A stretch of DNA of 64,000 bases from Streptomyces tailanensis (lineage in GTDB: Bacteria; Actinomycetota; Actinomycetes; Streptomycetales; Streptomycetaceae): assembly GCF_008386495.1 (NCBI RefSeq), contig NZ_VTHJ01000029.1, positions 1 to 64,000 on the forward strand, written 5' to 3'. The notes beneath the pieces were generated by a model. That model had not been told where the DNA came from. It worked only from the letters and a program-made list of their open reading frames with translations, and did no database searches. Made by a program: the position numbers and the translations under genes. Below are positions 16,867 to 26,565 of the stretch, one piece after another (position 1 is the first letter of the stretch; each line of letters starts with the position of its first letter).

Positions 16867-17325
16867 TCACGCCTGGAGGAGTCGTTCCAGCAGGTGGGCG
16901 GCCGTGACGACGCCGAGGAGGCGGCCAGGGCCCCCGGCATCCCGTTGGACGATGGCGATGAGGGGACTCCGGGTACGGGCCATCAGTTCGGCCAGCTCCA
17001 CGGCCGTGCGATCCGGAGCGGCAGTGGGAAGGAAGGGCCTTCCCGGCGGGAGACGGTCGGCGAGCGTGCGTCCCGCCAGCGCGCGACACAGGCGATCGGC
17101 ATGCGGCTCGTCGATCACGGCGGCAAGTACCGGATCCTCCTGGATGTAGCCGGGAACCAGCGTCCTGACCACGTCGCAGGCAGGCAGCATCGCGAACGGC
17201 TGCCCGGCCCGGCCAACGACCAGAAGACCCGGCAGCCCCTGCTCGACGAGCAGTCTCACCGCTTCTACGGCATCGGTGTCCGTGCTGACCGAGACGTACG
17301 GCTGTGCGAGATCACGTGCACGCAT
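16867..17325 (-). CDS. CBS-domain pair protein
   Basis: This 152-residue protein has two CBS motifs: residues 1-55 (MRARDLAQPYVSVSTDTDAV...GLPGLLVVG) and about 70-150 (DRTAVELAELMARTRSPLIAIV...RLLGVVTAAHLLERL). Stand-alone CBS pairs bind adenine nucleotides and act as regulatory subunits. ATG 17325 has AAGGAGG 6-8 bases upstream. It overlaps the 3' end of the DUF3040 gene by 14 bases and lies 48 bases before nhaA. It may sense energy state for the antiporter or the M50 protease, but that is inference. Confidence 0.82.
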   Translation of the reverse strand: MRARDLAQPYVSVSTDTDAVEAVRLLVEQGLPGLLVVGRAGQPFAMLPACDVVRTLVPGYIQEDPVLAAVIDEPHADRLCRALAGRTLADRLPPGRPFLPTAAPDRTAVELAELMARTRSPLIAIVQRDAGGPGRLLGVVTAAHLLERLLQA

Positions 17326-17719
17326 TCGTCCTCCTTGGGAGTGTGGATGCTGACGGGCGTAGCGCGGGCAGGGTTGGCCTGGGGCCTGTCCGAGTCCGAG
17401 GGCCACGCCGCTGGGTATGGACAGCTACGGCCGGAGCGAGGCCCTTCGCCGGTGGTCCCTGGTTGTCGTCGGCCGGGGGCGGCTTGGCGAAGAGCGCCGT
17501 GAGGATCAGGCCCGCCAGCGCGACGAGGAGCAGTGCCACGACGACCTTCCGGCGCCAGTCAGGCCGTCCGCCGTTGTCGTTGTGGCCGTCGGCGTCATCC
17601 GGTTCGTGAGGGAACTGGTGGTTCAGCGCGTCCATCATCGAGACCAGCTCGGGATCGTCCCGGGCGAGAGACCGCTCGATCTCGGCAAGGATGCGCCGGT
17701 CGTCCATCGAGGGGTTCAT
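17312..17719 (-). CDS. DUF3040-family membrane protein
   Basis: This 135-residue protein begins MDDRRILAEIERSLARDDPELV (starting near residue 5), the hallmark acidic N-terminus of actinobacterial DUF3040 proteins. One strong transmembrane segment follows (VVVALLLVALAGLILTALF, about residues 59-77) and then a Pro/Arg-rich tail. The family has no known function. Its 3' end overlaps the CBS gene start by 14 bases, indicating co-translation. It may start at the second methionine (17707, MDDRR), which fits the family better. Confidence 0.8.
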   Translation of the reverse strand: MNPSMDDRRILAEIERSLARDDPELVSMMDALNHQFPHEPDDADGHNDNGGRPDWRRKVVVALLLVALAGLILTALFAKPPPADDNQGPPAKGLAPAVAVHTQRRGPRTRTGPRPTLPALRPSASTLPRRTNACT

Positions 17720-17788
17720 ACCGATCTCCTCTGTCCTTGAGGCTGAGGCCTCCCCTGCGGAGTGCGCGACCGCTCGGCGGGGTCTCGG

Positions 17789-18577
17789 CTATCCCGTGCG
17801 GGGGCCTCTCTGCGCGGCCTCGGGAGGCCGGAGCATGTCGACCAGGCGCAGCACCTCCATCGGCAGCGGGAAGATGAGGGTGGAGTTCCGCTCGTTGGAG
17901 ACTTCGGCCATGGTCGACAGGATGCGCAGGTGCATGGCAGCGGGGTGGCCCTCGAGCCGTTCTGCGGCGTCCGCCAGGGTCTGAGCGGCCTCGAACTCGC
18001 CCTTGGCGTGGATGACCTTGGCCCGCCGGTCGCGCTCGGCCTCGGCCTGGCGAGCCATGGCGCGCCGCATGGCCTCGGGCAGCTCGACGTCCTTGACCTC
18101 GACGAGGGTGACCTTGACTCCCCACGGGTTGGTGACGTCGTCGATGATCCGCTGGAGGCGTTGGTTGATCTCGTCCCGGTTGATCAGCAGCTCGTCCAGG
18201 TCCACCTGGCCGAGGATGCTGCGCAGCGTCGTCTGGGCGATCTGCGAGGTTCCCTTGATGTGGTCCTCGATGGCCACCACGGAGCGGTTGGGGTCGACGA
18301 CGTTGAAGTAGGTGACGGCGTTGACCCGTACGGTGACGTTGTCCTTGGTGATGACGTCCTGCGGTGGGATGTCCATCGTGATGGTGCGCAGCGAGACACG
18401 GACCATGCGATCGACCACGGGGATGATGACGAACAGGCCAGGCCCCTTGGCTCCGATGATCCGGCCGAGGCGGAAGATCACCCCGCGTTCGTACTCGGGA
18501 ACGATCTTCACGGCGGCCATGAGCAGCAGGAGCAGGACGGCTGCGCCGATGATGATGCCGGTCAGTGCTGGGCTCAT
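17789..18577 (-). CDS. SPFH/stomatin-like (slipin) membrane protein
   Basis: This 262-residue protein has an N-terminal membrane anchor ([20 protein letters not shown]) and a full SPFH domain ([53 protein letters not shown]). Slipins oligomerise at membrane microdomains and partner with NfeD proteases. Here the ATG overlaps the NfeD stop (ATGA, 18574-18577), the conserved operon arrangement. AAGGA precedes the start. Expected role: scaffold and regulator of membrane-protein quality control under stress. Confidence 0.92.
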   Translation of the reverse strand: MSPALTGIIIGAAVLLLLLMAAVKIVPEYERGVIFRLGRIIGAKGPGLFVIIPVVDRMVRVSLRTITMDIPPQDVITKDNVTVRVNAVTYFNVVDPNRSVVAIEDHIKGTSQIAQTTLRSILGQVDLDELLINRDEINQRLQRIIDDVTNPWGVKVTLVEVKDVELPEAMRRAMARQAEAERDRRAKVIHAKGEFEAAQTLADAAERLEGHPAAMHLRILSTMAEVSNERNSTLIFPLPMEVLRLVDMLRPPEAAQRGPRTG

Positions 18578-19923
18578 GGTTCGTCCTTCTGTTCGGTGCC
18601 TTGGCCCTGTGCGGGCTCGACATGTTCGACGATCAGTTCCAGGCCGTCGTGGTCCACCACGCGGACGTGCTGCCCTTCGGCAACCGCCGCATCGCGGCCG
18701 CGCACGATCCACCAGGCCCCTTCGAGCCACACCTGGCCCGTGCCACCTGCGGCGCGCCGTACGACCGCCTCATGGCCTACCAGCGCCTGGTGCCCGGTTG
18801 TCGCCGGTGCTCTGCGGGCACGCCAGGCCAGCCGGCCGGCGAGGATCGAGCCGCCTCCCACCACTAGGGCGGTCGGCCACAGCACGGCGGGATCCACGCC
18901 GAGCTCACCGCGGAAGAGCAGCACTCCCGCGAAGAGCAGGGACACCGTCCCCCCGGCGGCGAAGACCCCAACGCCCGGGGTGATCACTTCCGCGGCGAAC
19001 AGGGCGGCGGCCAGGAGCAGGAGCAGCAGCCCGCCGACGTTGAAGGGCAGCACGCTCAGCGCGACGAACCCGAGAACGAGCAGGACGACACCGAGGACAC
19101 CGGCGAAGCCCATGCCAGGGCCGGCCAGCTCGTAGATCACGGCCAGCGTGCCGATCGACAGGAACAAGTACGCCAGCTCCGGGCTGGCCAGGAGTTGGCG
19201 CAGCTCGCCGAAGAAGCCGAGTTCGTGCTCGACGACCTGTGCTCCCGCCGTGTTCAGAACGACCTCGCGCTCCGCGCCGTCAGGGCCGACCATGACACGG
19301 CGGCCGTCGAGCTCGGTGAGCAGCACATCGCGGGACGGCGCCACGAGATCGACAGCCTTGATCCGCAGGGCCTCCTGGTCGGACACCGATTTGCCGTCGC
19401 GGACCATGTCCCGGGCGAAATCCGTGCTGCGCTCTCGCTGCTCGGCGATCGAGACCGCGAAGGCGACCGCATCGTTGACGACCTTCTCGCTCGCCTCCTC
19501 GCCCTGCCCGGTCACCGGCGTGCCGGCCCCGATGTGGGTGCCCGGTGCCATGGCGGCGACGTGTGCGGACAGCGTGATGTAGGCGCCGGCCGACGCGGCA
19601 CGCGCTCCCGAGGGGGTGACGTGGACGATGACCGGAACGTCGGAGGCGAGGACATCCTGGACGATCTCCCTGGTCGACTGAAGCAGCCCGCCCGGGGTGT
19701 CCATCTCGACCAAGAGCGCCACATGGCCCTCCCGCTCGGCGGTGCGCACCCCTTCCCCAAGGTGATCGGCGACGACCGGCGTGATGGTGCCGTCGATCCG
19801 CATCACGAGCACCGTTGGCGTCTGCGCCGCGCTCACCACGGGGGCTGCGAGAAGGCAGCCCAGCGCCACCAGGAGGATCCCGGCAATCCTCCGGAACAAC
19901 GACAGGAAGGGGCTTCGGGGCAC
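18574..19923 (-). CDS. NfeD-family membrane serine protease (ClpP-class)
   Basis: About 449 residues. A signal or anchor segment ([20 protein letters not shown]) precedes a ClpP-like protease domain with the nucleophile region [17 protein letters not shown] (catalytic Ser in the SAG motif) and a likely catalytic Lys in [11 protein letters not shown]. Then come four or five transmembrane helices and a C-terminal NfeD OB-fold ([23 protein letters not shown]). In archaea the homologue cleaves the C-terminus of the partner stomatin. GTG 19923 is chosen because AAGGGGG lies 8 bases upstream. It heads the SPFH-DUF3040-CBS-NhaA run. Confidence 0.9.
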   Translation of the reverse strand: MPRSPFLSLFRRIAGILLVALGCLLAAPVVSAAQTPTVLVMRIDGTITPVVADHLGEGVRTAEREGHVALLVEMDTPGGLLQSTREIVQDVLASDVPVIVHVTPSGARAASAGAYITLSAHVAAMAPGTHIGAGTPVTGQGEEASEKVVNDAVAFAVSIAEQRERSTDFARDMVRDGKSVSDQEALRIKAVDLVAPSRDVLLTELDGRRVMVGPDGAEREVVLNTAGAQVVEHELGFFGELRQLLASPELAYLFLSIGTLAVIYELAGPGMGFAGVLGVVLLVLGFVALSVLPFNVGGLLLLLLAAALFAAEVITPGVGVFAAGGTVSLLFAGVLLFRGELGVDPAVLWPTALVVGGGSILAGRLAWRARRAPATTGHQALVGHEAVVRRAAGGTGQVWLEGAWWIVRGRDAAVAEGQHVRVVDHDGLELIVEHVEPAQGQGTEQKDEP

Positions 19924-20040
19924 AGCGCAGTACCCCCTTGTTCGTGGGTCTTCGTCAGGCGCTTTACCCACGGATTACCCTCGCGGCTCAGCCGGACGCC
20001 TGCCGAGGGCGGCCAGCCAAGGACGTCTCACGGACCCCCG

Positions 20041-20061
20041 TTTTGCCGTTGTTCGGCAAAA
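20041..20061. promoter_or_regulatory. Operator-like inverted repeat before the PucR-type regulator
   Basis: An exact 8-base inverted repeat (ttttgccg 20041-20048, cggcaaaa 20054-20061) with a 5-base spacer ends 7 bases before ATG 20069. It lies in the divergent gap with the NfeD operon. Autoregulation by the adjacent regulator is the simplest hypothesis. Confidence 0.65.
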
Positions 20062-20068
20062 TGGGAGC

Positions 20069-21259
20069 ATGCCGACGCGAAAACGCCACCAGGAACCGCG
20101 TGCGGCGACAGGTGCCATGGTGCCCGCACCGAATGCCGCACCCGCCGCCGAGAGCAAGCCTCCGCCCTCGGTGGCGGACATGAGCCGCCACTTGGAGCAC
20201 CTCGCAGGGATTTCCCTCAGTAAACGGTGCCTGCCCCAGGAGGATCTCGCGGGTCTGCGGCAGTTCGCCGCCGCCGCGGCCGACCGCGGCACGGCCCTGC
20301 GGTTCCTGATCGCCGAATATCTCGACTCCGTCTGCCGCACCTGGACCGACCTGCCCGGCACCCGGCAGGCTACGGACCCTCAGGGCCTCAAAGAGGTCGC
20401 CTCCGCCGTGATCAGGGCAATCGGTGACGCGACGGTGGCTCTCACCGAAGGCTACGAAACCGCACACCGGGCAGCCATCCGAGGCGAAGAGGCGACGCGA
20501 CGGGAATTCGTCGGCGACCTCCTCGAAGGCCGCACCGACCTCGGCCGACTCGCCGAGCGGGCCGAGCGATTCGGGCTGCGGCTGATCGGACCACACCAGG
20601 TGACCGTCGCCCGCGCCGAGAGCGCGTTCGAGGCAGGCGATGACACCACCCGCTACGTCGAGGAAGCGCTGACCGGCCGGTTCCGTACACGGGACGTACT
20701 CATCACCACCAAGGACGGCCTGCTCGTGTGCGTGTCACCCGGGGCGGTGTCGGAGGTTCCGGACGCCTTCGCCGCCAAGGTGGGCGACGCCGTCGACGAG
20801 CCGTACCAGATCGCCGTCAGCCGACCACGGCCCGGACCCAGCGGCATCGTCCGCTCCTACCAGGAAGCACGCAGCACCCTCGACCTCGCCGACCTGCTCG
20901 GCCTCACCACCCCGCTCGTGCACGCCTCAGACCTGCTGGTCTTCCAGGTCCTCGGCAGGGACCGCGCCGCCATCACCGACCTGGTGGCCACCGTCCTCGG
21001 CGACCTCGAAGGAGCACGCAGCGGGCCCAAGGCCCTCCTGGACACCCTGACCGCGTACTTCGCCAGCGGCTGCCTGAACACCGCCACGGCCCGCCGCCTC
21101 GGAGTGAGCGTGCGTACCGTCACCTACCGGCTCACCCGCATCCGCGAGCTCACCGGCCACGACCCCACCGATCCCGACCAGCGCTACATCCTGCAGACCG
21201 CCGCGCTCGGCGCCCGCCTCCTCAACTGGCCCTCGCGCCCCCTGCAGCCCGCCGAATGA
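20069..21259 (+). CDS. PucR-type helix-turn-helix transcriptional regulator
   Basis: This 396-residue protein resembles CdaR/PucR regulators. The N-terminal half holds an unknown sensor region, a middle GGDEF-like degenerate domain spans about residues 180-290, and a C-terminal PucR helix-turn-helix reads TLTAYFASGCLNTATARRLGVSVRTVTYRLTRI-like (about 330-365). It should bind DNA; the ligand is unknown. The start ATG 20069 lies just after a perfect dyad, and the next gene (GH15) starts 34 bases after its stop, so it may control both that glycosidase and the divergent NfeD operon. Confidence 0.85.
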   Translation: MPTRKRHQEPRAATGAMVPAPNAAPAAESKPPPSVADMSRHLEHLAGISLSKRCLPQEDLAGLRQFAAAAADRGTALRFLIAEYLDSVCRTWTDLPGTRQATDPQGLKEVASAVIRAIGDATVALTEGYETAHRAAIRGEEATRREFVGDLLEGRTDLGRLAERAERFGLRLIGPHQVTVARAESAFEAGDDTTRYVEEALTGRFRTRDVLITTKDGLLVCVSPGAVSEVPDAFAAKVGDAVDEPYQIAVSRPRPGPSGIVRSYQEARSTLDLADLLGLTTPLVHASDLLVFQVLGRDRAAITDLVATVLGDLEGARSGPKALLDTLTAYFASGCLNTATARRLGVSVRTVTYRLTRIRELTGHDPTDPDQRYILQTAALGARLLNWPSRPLQPAE

Positions 21260-21292
21260 TCCGCTCCGCCCTCAGTGGGTACCGGGACAGAC

Positions 21293-23134
21293 ATGAGTGA
21301 GTCGTCGCCGGTGCCCCTGGAGGGGTATCTGCCGATCGAAGACCACGGCCTGATCGGCGACGGCCGTGGCTGTGCCCTGGTGGGCCGCGACGGCGCCATC
21401 AGCTTCATGTGTGTGCCCCGCTTCGACGCGCCTCCCCTGTTCTGTTCACTGCTCGACCGCCACCGTGGCGGTTCCTTCCTGCTGTCTCCGGACCGGCTGT
21501 GGGACAGCCGCCAGTATTACCTGCAGGACACCGGTGTCCTGGTGACGGAACTTCGGGCGGACACCGGCATCGTCGAGGTCACCGACGCCTTCCTCCTCGA
21601 ACCAGGTGCCCGCCTCGAAGAGGACATGCCGGCCAGCCGAGGCGAACTCGTCCGGCACGCCAGAGTCACCCACGGCTTTGTCGATCTCACCGTGTCGGTG
21701 CGACCGCGCGGCGGCGCGCAGCCCGAGCGTCACGCCGGCGGATGGCAACTGACCTGCCCCGGGCAGCCTCTGAAGCTGCGCCTGACCGCCTCCCGGCCGC
21801 TGCCCGACCACCCGTGCACCCTGCCCCTGCGCGAAGGGGAAGACCTCTGGCTACGCCTGCGCTGGAGCCAACAGCAGGACCCCTGCGCAGGGCAAACATT
21901 CGCCGACCGCGTCACCGACACGATCGAGGCATGGCTCCGCTGGTCAGCACACGTGGTGGACGACACGCCCCGCCCGGAGATGGTGCGTCGCTCGGCCATC
22001 ACGCTCAAGCTCCTCGACCACATCGAGAACGGCGCCATCGTCGCCGCTCCCACCTCCTCGCTGCCGGAACTCATCGGAGGCGACCGGAACTGGGACTACC
22101 GCTACGCATGGATCCGCGATGCCGCATACACCGTCTTCGCCCTGCGCCGCATCGGCCTTCCCGACGAAGCAGGAGGCTTCCTCCGCTGGGCCCTGAGCGC
22201 CGCCTGGCGGGACGGGCGACCACGCGTCCTGTACGACGTGGACGGCCGGCCACCGCCGGCGGAAGTGATCGACGAGGAGCTGGAGGGCTACCGCGCTTCC
22301 GCACCCGTGCGGTGGGGAAACGCCGCCGCCGAACAAGTGCAGCACGACGTCTACGGAGAGATCCTCGACTGCGCCTTCCAATGGGCAGCCACCGGCAGAA
22401 CGCTGGACACCGACCTGTGGCACCGCCTGTCCGGCCTGGCCGATCAGGCCCGCACCGCCTGGAAGACACCGGACCACGGCATCTGGGAAGTACGCACTCA
22501 CGGGCGCCCGTTCACGTACTCCACAGCGATGTGCCAGGTGGCCCTCGACCGCGCCGCCCGCCTTGCCACCCGCCTGAACCTCCCGGGCGACGCGACCACT
22601 TGGGCTGCTCAGGCCCGGCACCTCACCGAGCGGATCATCCGCGATGCCTGGGACGACCGTCTGAACTCCCTCACCGAACACGTCGGCGAGACAGGAGGAC
22701 TGGACGCCTCGCTCCTCGCCTTGCCCCTCAGGCGCGTCCTTCCCGCTGACCACCCGCGCATGATCGCCACCACGAGGGCCATCGCCGAACGCCTCAGCGC
22801 GGGCAATGGCCTGCTGTTCCGCTACTTGCCGAAGGTCTCACCCGACGGACTCGACGAGCCGGAGGGCGCTTTCCTGCTGTGCAGCTTCTGGCTCGTGGAC
22901 AACCTCGCGGGCCAGGGACGCGTCGACGAAGCCTCCGAACTGTTCGAGAAACTCTGCTCCTACGCCAGCCCGCTCGGCCTGTTCGCCGAACAGATCGACC
23001 CCGGCGACCACTCCTTCCTCGGCAACTTCCCCCAGGCACTCAGTCACGTCGGGCTCCTCTCCAGCGCCGTCGTCCTCGCCCGCGCCCAGCGCGGCGTGCG
23101 ACCGGAACTCTCCACCCATGCGTGGTTTCAGTGA
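21293..23134 (+). CDS. GH15-family glucoamylase/trehalase-like glycosidase
   Basis: This 613-residue protein has an N-terminal super-beta-sandwich (GYLPIEDHGLIGDGRGCALVG, about residues 10-30) and an (alpha/alpha)6 barrel. Barrel motifs include GGDRNWDYRYAWIRDAAYT near residue 265, the GH15 substrate-cleft motif, and PEGAFLLCSFWLVDNLAGQG near residue 520, whose Glu is a candidate catalytic base. Actinobacterial homologues include trehalases and glucoamylases, and sequence alone does not separate these. No signal peptide is present, so the enzyme is cytoplasmic and probably mobilises trehalose or glycogen-derived oligosaccharide. Directly downstream of the PucR-type regulator. Confidence 0.87.
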   Translation: MSESSPVPLEGYLPIEDHGLIGDGRGCALVGRDGAISFMCVPRFDAPPLFCSLLDRHRGGSFLLSPDRLWDSRQYYLQDTGVLVTELRADTGIVEVTDAFLLEPGARLEEDMPASRGELVRHARVTHGFVDLTVSVRPRGGAQPERHAGGWQLTCPGQPLKLRLTASRPLPDHPCTLPLREGEDLWLRLRWSQQQDPCAGQTFADRVTDTIEAWLRWSAHVVDDTPRPEMVRRSAITLKLLDHIENGAIVAAPTSSLPELIGGDRNWDYRYAWIRDAAYTVFALRRIGLPDEAGGFLRWALSAAWRDGRPRVLYDVDGRPPPAEVIDEELEGYRASAPVRWGNAAAEQVQHDVYGEILDCAFQWAATGRTLDTDLWHRLSGLADQARTAWKTPDHGIWEVRTHGRPFTYSTAMCQVALDRAARLATRLNLPGDATTWAAQARHLTERIIRDAWDDRLNSLTEHVGETGGLDASLLALPLRRVLPADHPRMIATTRAIAERLSAGNGLLFRYLPKVSPDGLDEPEGAFLLCSFWLVDNLAGQGRVDEASELFEKLCSYASPLGLFAEQIDPGDHSFLGNFPQALSHVGLLSSAVVLARAQRGVRPELSTHAWFQ

Positions 23135-23299
23135 GCGCAGCAGCCCGGAGCAACAGCGACGAGAGCCCCGCGGCAACGCACGCGCCGTCCTCCGCCGTCA
23201 CATACGGCCCCGTCCGTGCCCAAGGCAGACTGACAGCTACGCAGTGGAGGGCCAGTTCAACGCTCGTCGCGCCCAAGTCGTCTGACAGGACAGTCAGGG

Positions 23300-24346
23300 T
23301 CAGCGGTAGCGGAGCAGCAGCATGGCGGCGTCGTCCTGCAGAGGTCCGTTCACATGCTGCAGCAGCCCCTGTCGCAGGGTTTCCAGCGCCGTCTCCGGAT
23401 CGTCCTCTTTGAGGAGGTGGACGCGCTCGGTGAGCGGGAAGAAGCGTCCTTCGTCGTCGCGTGCCTCGATGACCCCGTCGGTGTAGAGCAGCAGTTGGTC
23501 CCCTGGTCGGAAGTCCGCGGAGTACGGCTCCGGCTGGGACGGGCCGTGCACACCCAGGCCCAGCGGAAGCGCGTAAACGTCCGGCTCGGGAAGACTCGCG
23601 GAACCGTCGGCGTGGACCAGCAGCGGTGCGGGGTGGCCGTAGTTCAGGAACGTCACCCGCCGGTCTGTCATCTCGGCGAGAATGGCGGTGACGAACTTCT
23701 CCCCCTCCAGTTGCCGGTCGACGGACCGCTCCAGCCTGCGCCCCACCTGGGTGAGGTCCGCCTCGTCCAGCGCCGCTTCACGGAAGGCGCCCAGGACCAC
23801 GGCCGCGGTCTCCACCGCTTCGAGCCCCTTCCCCTGTACGTCCCCCACGATCACGCGCACGCCCTGCGGGGCGGCGACCACTTCGTACAGGTCACCGCCG
23901 ATACGCGCCTCGGCGACGGCGGACATGTAGCAGACGGCCGCGCGTAGTTCCCCGGCCAGGCGCGGCACCGGCTTGAGCAGCACCCGCTGGGCCGCCTCGG
24001 CGATCGACCGGACGCTGTCGAGCTCCGCCTCCCGCTCCCGGCGCATGAACACGGCCACGAGTCCCGCCACCGTGACGCCAACGACGGAGGCAAGGCTCAT
24101 GTAGCCGCGGCGGGCCTCAAAGAGGTCGTTGTACAGGCCGAGGCCGACACAGAGCAGCAGCGCGACCACACCAACGCACGCGGTGCGTCGCCAACCGCCG
24201 ACGAGCGGGGCGAAGGCCGGTCCCACCGACACCAGCGGCAGCAATCCCACCGAAGGGCCTACGGCGACATCCACCACCGCAACTGTGCCCATCATGGCGA
24301 AGGGCAGGACGGACAGGACCGTCAGCCGGTGGTTCTTCGCGGACAC
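23300..24346 (-). CDS. SpoIIE/RsbU-type PP2C serine phosphatase, membrane-anchored
   Basis: About 348 residues. Four or five hydrophobic segments occupy roughly the first 110 residues (LPFAMMGTVAVVDVAVG, GVVALLLCVGLGLY, VVGVTVAGLVAVFMRRE). A SpoIIE phosphatase domain follows with metal-binding acids in ARIGGDLYEVV and VIVGDVQGKGLEA, and late motifs LLLYTDGVIEARD and QDDAAMLLLRYR. It probably dephosphorylates an anti-anti-sigma factor. GTG 24346 is preferred because GGAGGG lies 5 bases upstream; GTG 24394 is the longest alternative. No anti-sigma partner is adjacent. Confidence 0.87.
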   Translation of the reverse strand: MSAKNHRLTVLSVLPFAMMGTVAVVDVAVGPSVGLLPLVSVGPAFAPLVGGWRRTACVGVVALLLCVGLGLYNDLFEARRGYMSLASVVGVTVAGLVAVFMRREREAELDSVRSIAEAAQRVLLKPVPRLAGELRAAVCYMSAVAEARIGGDLYEVVAAPQGVRVIVGDVQGKGLEAVETAAVVLGAFREAALDEADLTQVGRRLERSVDRQLEGEKFVTAILAEMTDRRVTFLNYGHPAPLLVHADGSASLPEPDVYALPLGLGVHGPSQPEPYSADFRPGDQLLLYTDGVIEARDDEGRFFPLTERVHLLKEDDPETALETLRQGLLQHVNGPLQDDAAMLLLRYR

Positions 24347-24745
24347 ATCGCCCTCCGACACTTCGGCGGCCTGTCCGGTCCAAGGGAGCGCCACAGGCCG
24401 CCGGAACCTCCCCCATCACGCCCTCGTGCCCTCGCACAGAGCAAGATTCATCTTCCCAGACGTTGCGCGCCTGTCTCCATGATGAGGCGAATCGAACGCG
24501 CTGCCGCGTGTGCAACTTCCTCTGAAAGCCGCGGACCCAACGCGCGGGTACGTGGCCACGGCGGGGCCACGTCCGCTGGTCGCCCAGCAGAGACCTCGGC
24601 ATCGGTAGATCAGGCCGCGAACAAGGAGCTACTCGCGGAACTGTTCCCGTTCGGCGGTCAGCCCAGCGCCCTGAGGATGCCGTACGCCCCGGGGACAGAG
24701 CACGGACCGGGAGCCGTCAGTCCTTGGGACACCATGAGTTCGACC
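24347..24745. other. Gap between phosphatase and SulP genes
   Basis: Nothing convincing was found. It contains an A/T-richer patch around 24435-24485 that could carry the phosphatase promoter, and only low-complexity frames elsewhere. Confidence 0.4.
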
Positions 24746-26224
24746 TCAGTAGGCGGTTTCGGTGGGGCGGTCTTTCACGACGGCCAGGAGCTTGTCACGT
24801 TGTTCCTCGTTCGCGAGCGCGACCAGCCTGTCCTCGACATGCGGTGGCAGGTCCTTGATGCCGAGTTCGACGCCGGACTTGTACGAGTGGTCGATGAAGG
24901 TCAGCAATGCCTTGGCCCCGGACATGTCAATGTAGTCGACGTGCTTCAGGTCCAGCGACAGGTTTGACTCGTCGTCGCGGAGTGCTGTGAAGACGCGGTC
25001 GACGGACAGGAACGACAGTGGTCCCTCGATGCGGTAGGTGCCGACGCCGTCGTGCGCGATTGAGGCTTTGCGTCGGCGCGACTTCGTGGCGTGCACGATG
25101 AGCGCCAGGACGACGCCGACGGCGACCGCCATGGTCAGGTCGACGACAACGGTGATGATCATCGTCGCGAACATGACGACGACGTCGCCCCTCGGGGAGA
25201 CGTGCGCTTTGCGCAGGCTCTCCCAGTCGAACATGCCGACCGCGGTCAGGATCAGGATCCCCGACAGCACCGCGAGGGGGATGTACTGCACGACGGCCCC
25301 GAGCCCGGCCACGAGGGCGAGGAGGATGACGCTGTGCGTGGCCGCCGACAGCGCGGTGCGGCCGCCGCTTCTGACGTTGACCACGGACCGGACGGTCGCT
25401 CCGGCGCTGGCCAGGCCGCCGAACAGTCCGCTGGCGGCGTTGCCGAGTCCCTGGCCGATCAGTTCCTTGTTGCTGCGGTGCCGTTGGCCGGTGATGTTGT
25501 CCATGACGACCGACGTCAGCAGCGAGTCGATGGAGCCCAGCAGGGCGATGCTGAGCGCGGGCAGGACCAGGGTGAGCAGCAGCGACCCGCTGAGCTCGGG
25601 GACGGTGATCGAGGGGATCGACTCCGGGATCTGGCCTATGTAGTCGATCGCCGTGTTCAGCGGGACCGGCCCGAGGCGCACGTCCCGCAGGAGCGAGTCC
25701 GTGAGCTGCAGGGCCGGGGTGACGAGGAGGAGCGCGATCAGACTCGCCGGGACCGACTTGATCACTCGTGTGGATACGAGCATGAGCACGATCGTGCCCG
25801 CCACCACCAGGAAACTGCTCTGCACCTGGTCCAGTTCGCCCAGGATGATGATCAGTGCGATCCCGCCCATGAAACCCGACACCACGGGGTGGGGAATGTA
25901 GCGGATCAACGATCCGAGCCTGCACAGCCCGAACAGGATCTGGAACGCGCCGGCCATGATGAACGCAAGGAACGCGCCCTCGAGCCCGTGCTCGGCGATC
26001 ACCCCGGTGGCGACGACGGTGATGGGACCGGTCGGGCCGGTCACCTGGCCAGGAGTACCACCGAACACCGCCGCGAAGAATCCGGCGAAGATCGCGCCGT
26101 ACAGCCCGACGAGCGCGCCCTCGGAGGTGCCCGTCGCCGTGATGCCGAAGGCGATCGCCAACGGCAACGCCACGATCGCCACGGTCAAGCCGGAAAGAAT
26201 CTCTTTTGCGACGCGCTGGAACAT
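24746..26224 (-). CDS. SulP-family anion transporter with STAS domain
   Basis: This 492-residue protein has the SulP core: an early LSGLTVAIVALPLAIAFG helix, a GGTPGQVTGPTGPITVVATG substrate-site segment, about 12 helices in total, and the NKELIGQGLGNAASGLFGG motif. A C-terminal STAS domain (LSLDLKHVDYIDMSGAKALL, about residue 430) resembles anti-sigma-factor antagonists. SulP proteins carry sulfate, bicarbonate or dicarboxylates; the substrate is not evident. ATG 26224 has GGAGTGGGG upstream. It stands alone. A second SulP at 42802-44322 belongs to a different subfamily. Confidence 0.9.
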   Translation of the reverse strand: MFQRVAKEILSGLTVAIVALPLAIAFGITATGTSEGALVGLYGAIFAGFFAAVFGGTPGQVTGPTGPITVVATGVIAEHGLEGAFLAFIMAGAFQILFGLCRLGSLIRYIPHPVVSGFMGGIALIIILGELDQVQSSFLVVAGTIVLMLVSTRVIKSVPASLIALLLVTPALQLTDSLLRDVRLGPVPLNTAIDYIGQIPESIPSITVPELSGSLLLTLVLPALSIALLGSIDSLLTSVVMDNITGQRHRSNKELIGQGLGNAASGLFGGLASAGATVRSVVNVRSGGRTALSAATHSVILLALVAGLGAVVQYIPLAVLSGILILTAVGMFDWESLRKAHVSPRGDVVVMFATMIITVVVDLTMAVAVGVVLALIVHATKSRRRKASIAHDGVGTYRIEGPLSFLSVDRVFTALRDDESNLSLDLKHVDYIDMSGAKALLTFIDHSYKSGVELGIKDLPPHVEDRLVALANEEQRDKLLAVVKDRPTETAY

Positions 26225-26565
26225 CGGCCCCCACTCCGGTCGACGGCATGCTGACGTCGGCCCATGGCGGACCGAACCGCCGACCAGACTTCCCGGCACT
26301 CCATGCGTAAAGATGCCGTATGGAACACGTCAAAGCAAGACCAAAGATCGCCATCTGAGGCTGCCCAACGCGCCACCGGCCACCGGCCGTGTCGCAGTCC
26401 ACCGGCGGCCGCAGCTTGATCCCGGGCACTGACGAAACGAGCATGCCAAGCTCACCGAACACCTCGGCTGCCTGCTCGTAGCTTCCGCTCATCAGCACAG
26501 CAGAGCCGGCGAAACGTCAGAAGGGCAGCGGCTGCTCTGGGCGTGGGTTGCGGCCTCGGCGAACG
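26225..26565. other. Gap upstream of the SulP gene
   Basis: Probably the SulP promoter. A leftward frame from 26498 begins MLMSGSYEQAAEVFGELGML and could be a fragment of a small protein, but no ribosome site or family was recognised. Confidence 0.35.

Noticed and set aside
26225-26498. Leftward small protein starting MLMSGSYEQAAEV
   Set aside because: No ribosome site, no recognised family, and the frame continues as an antisense-like shadow of the SulP gene.
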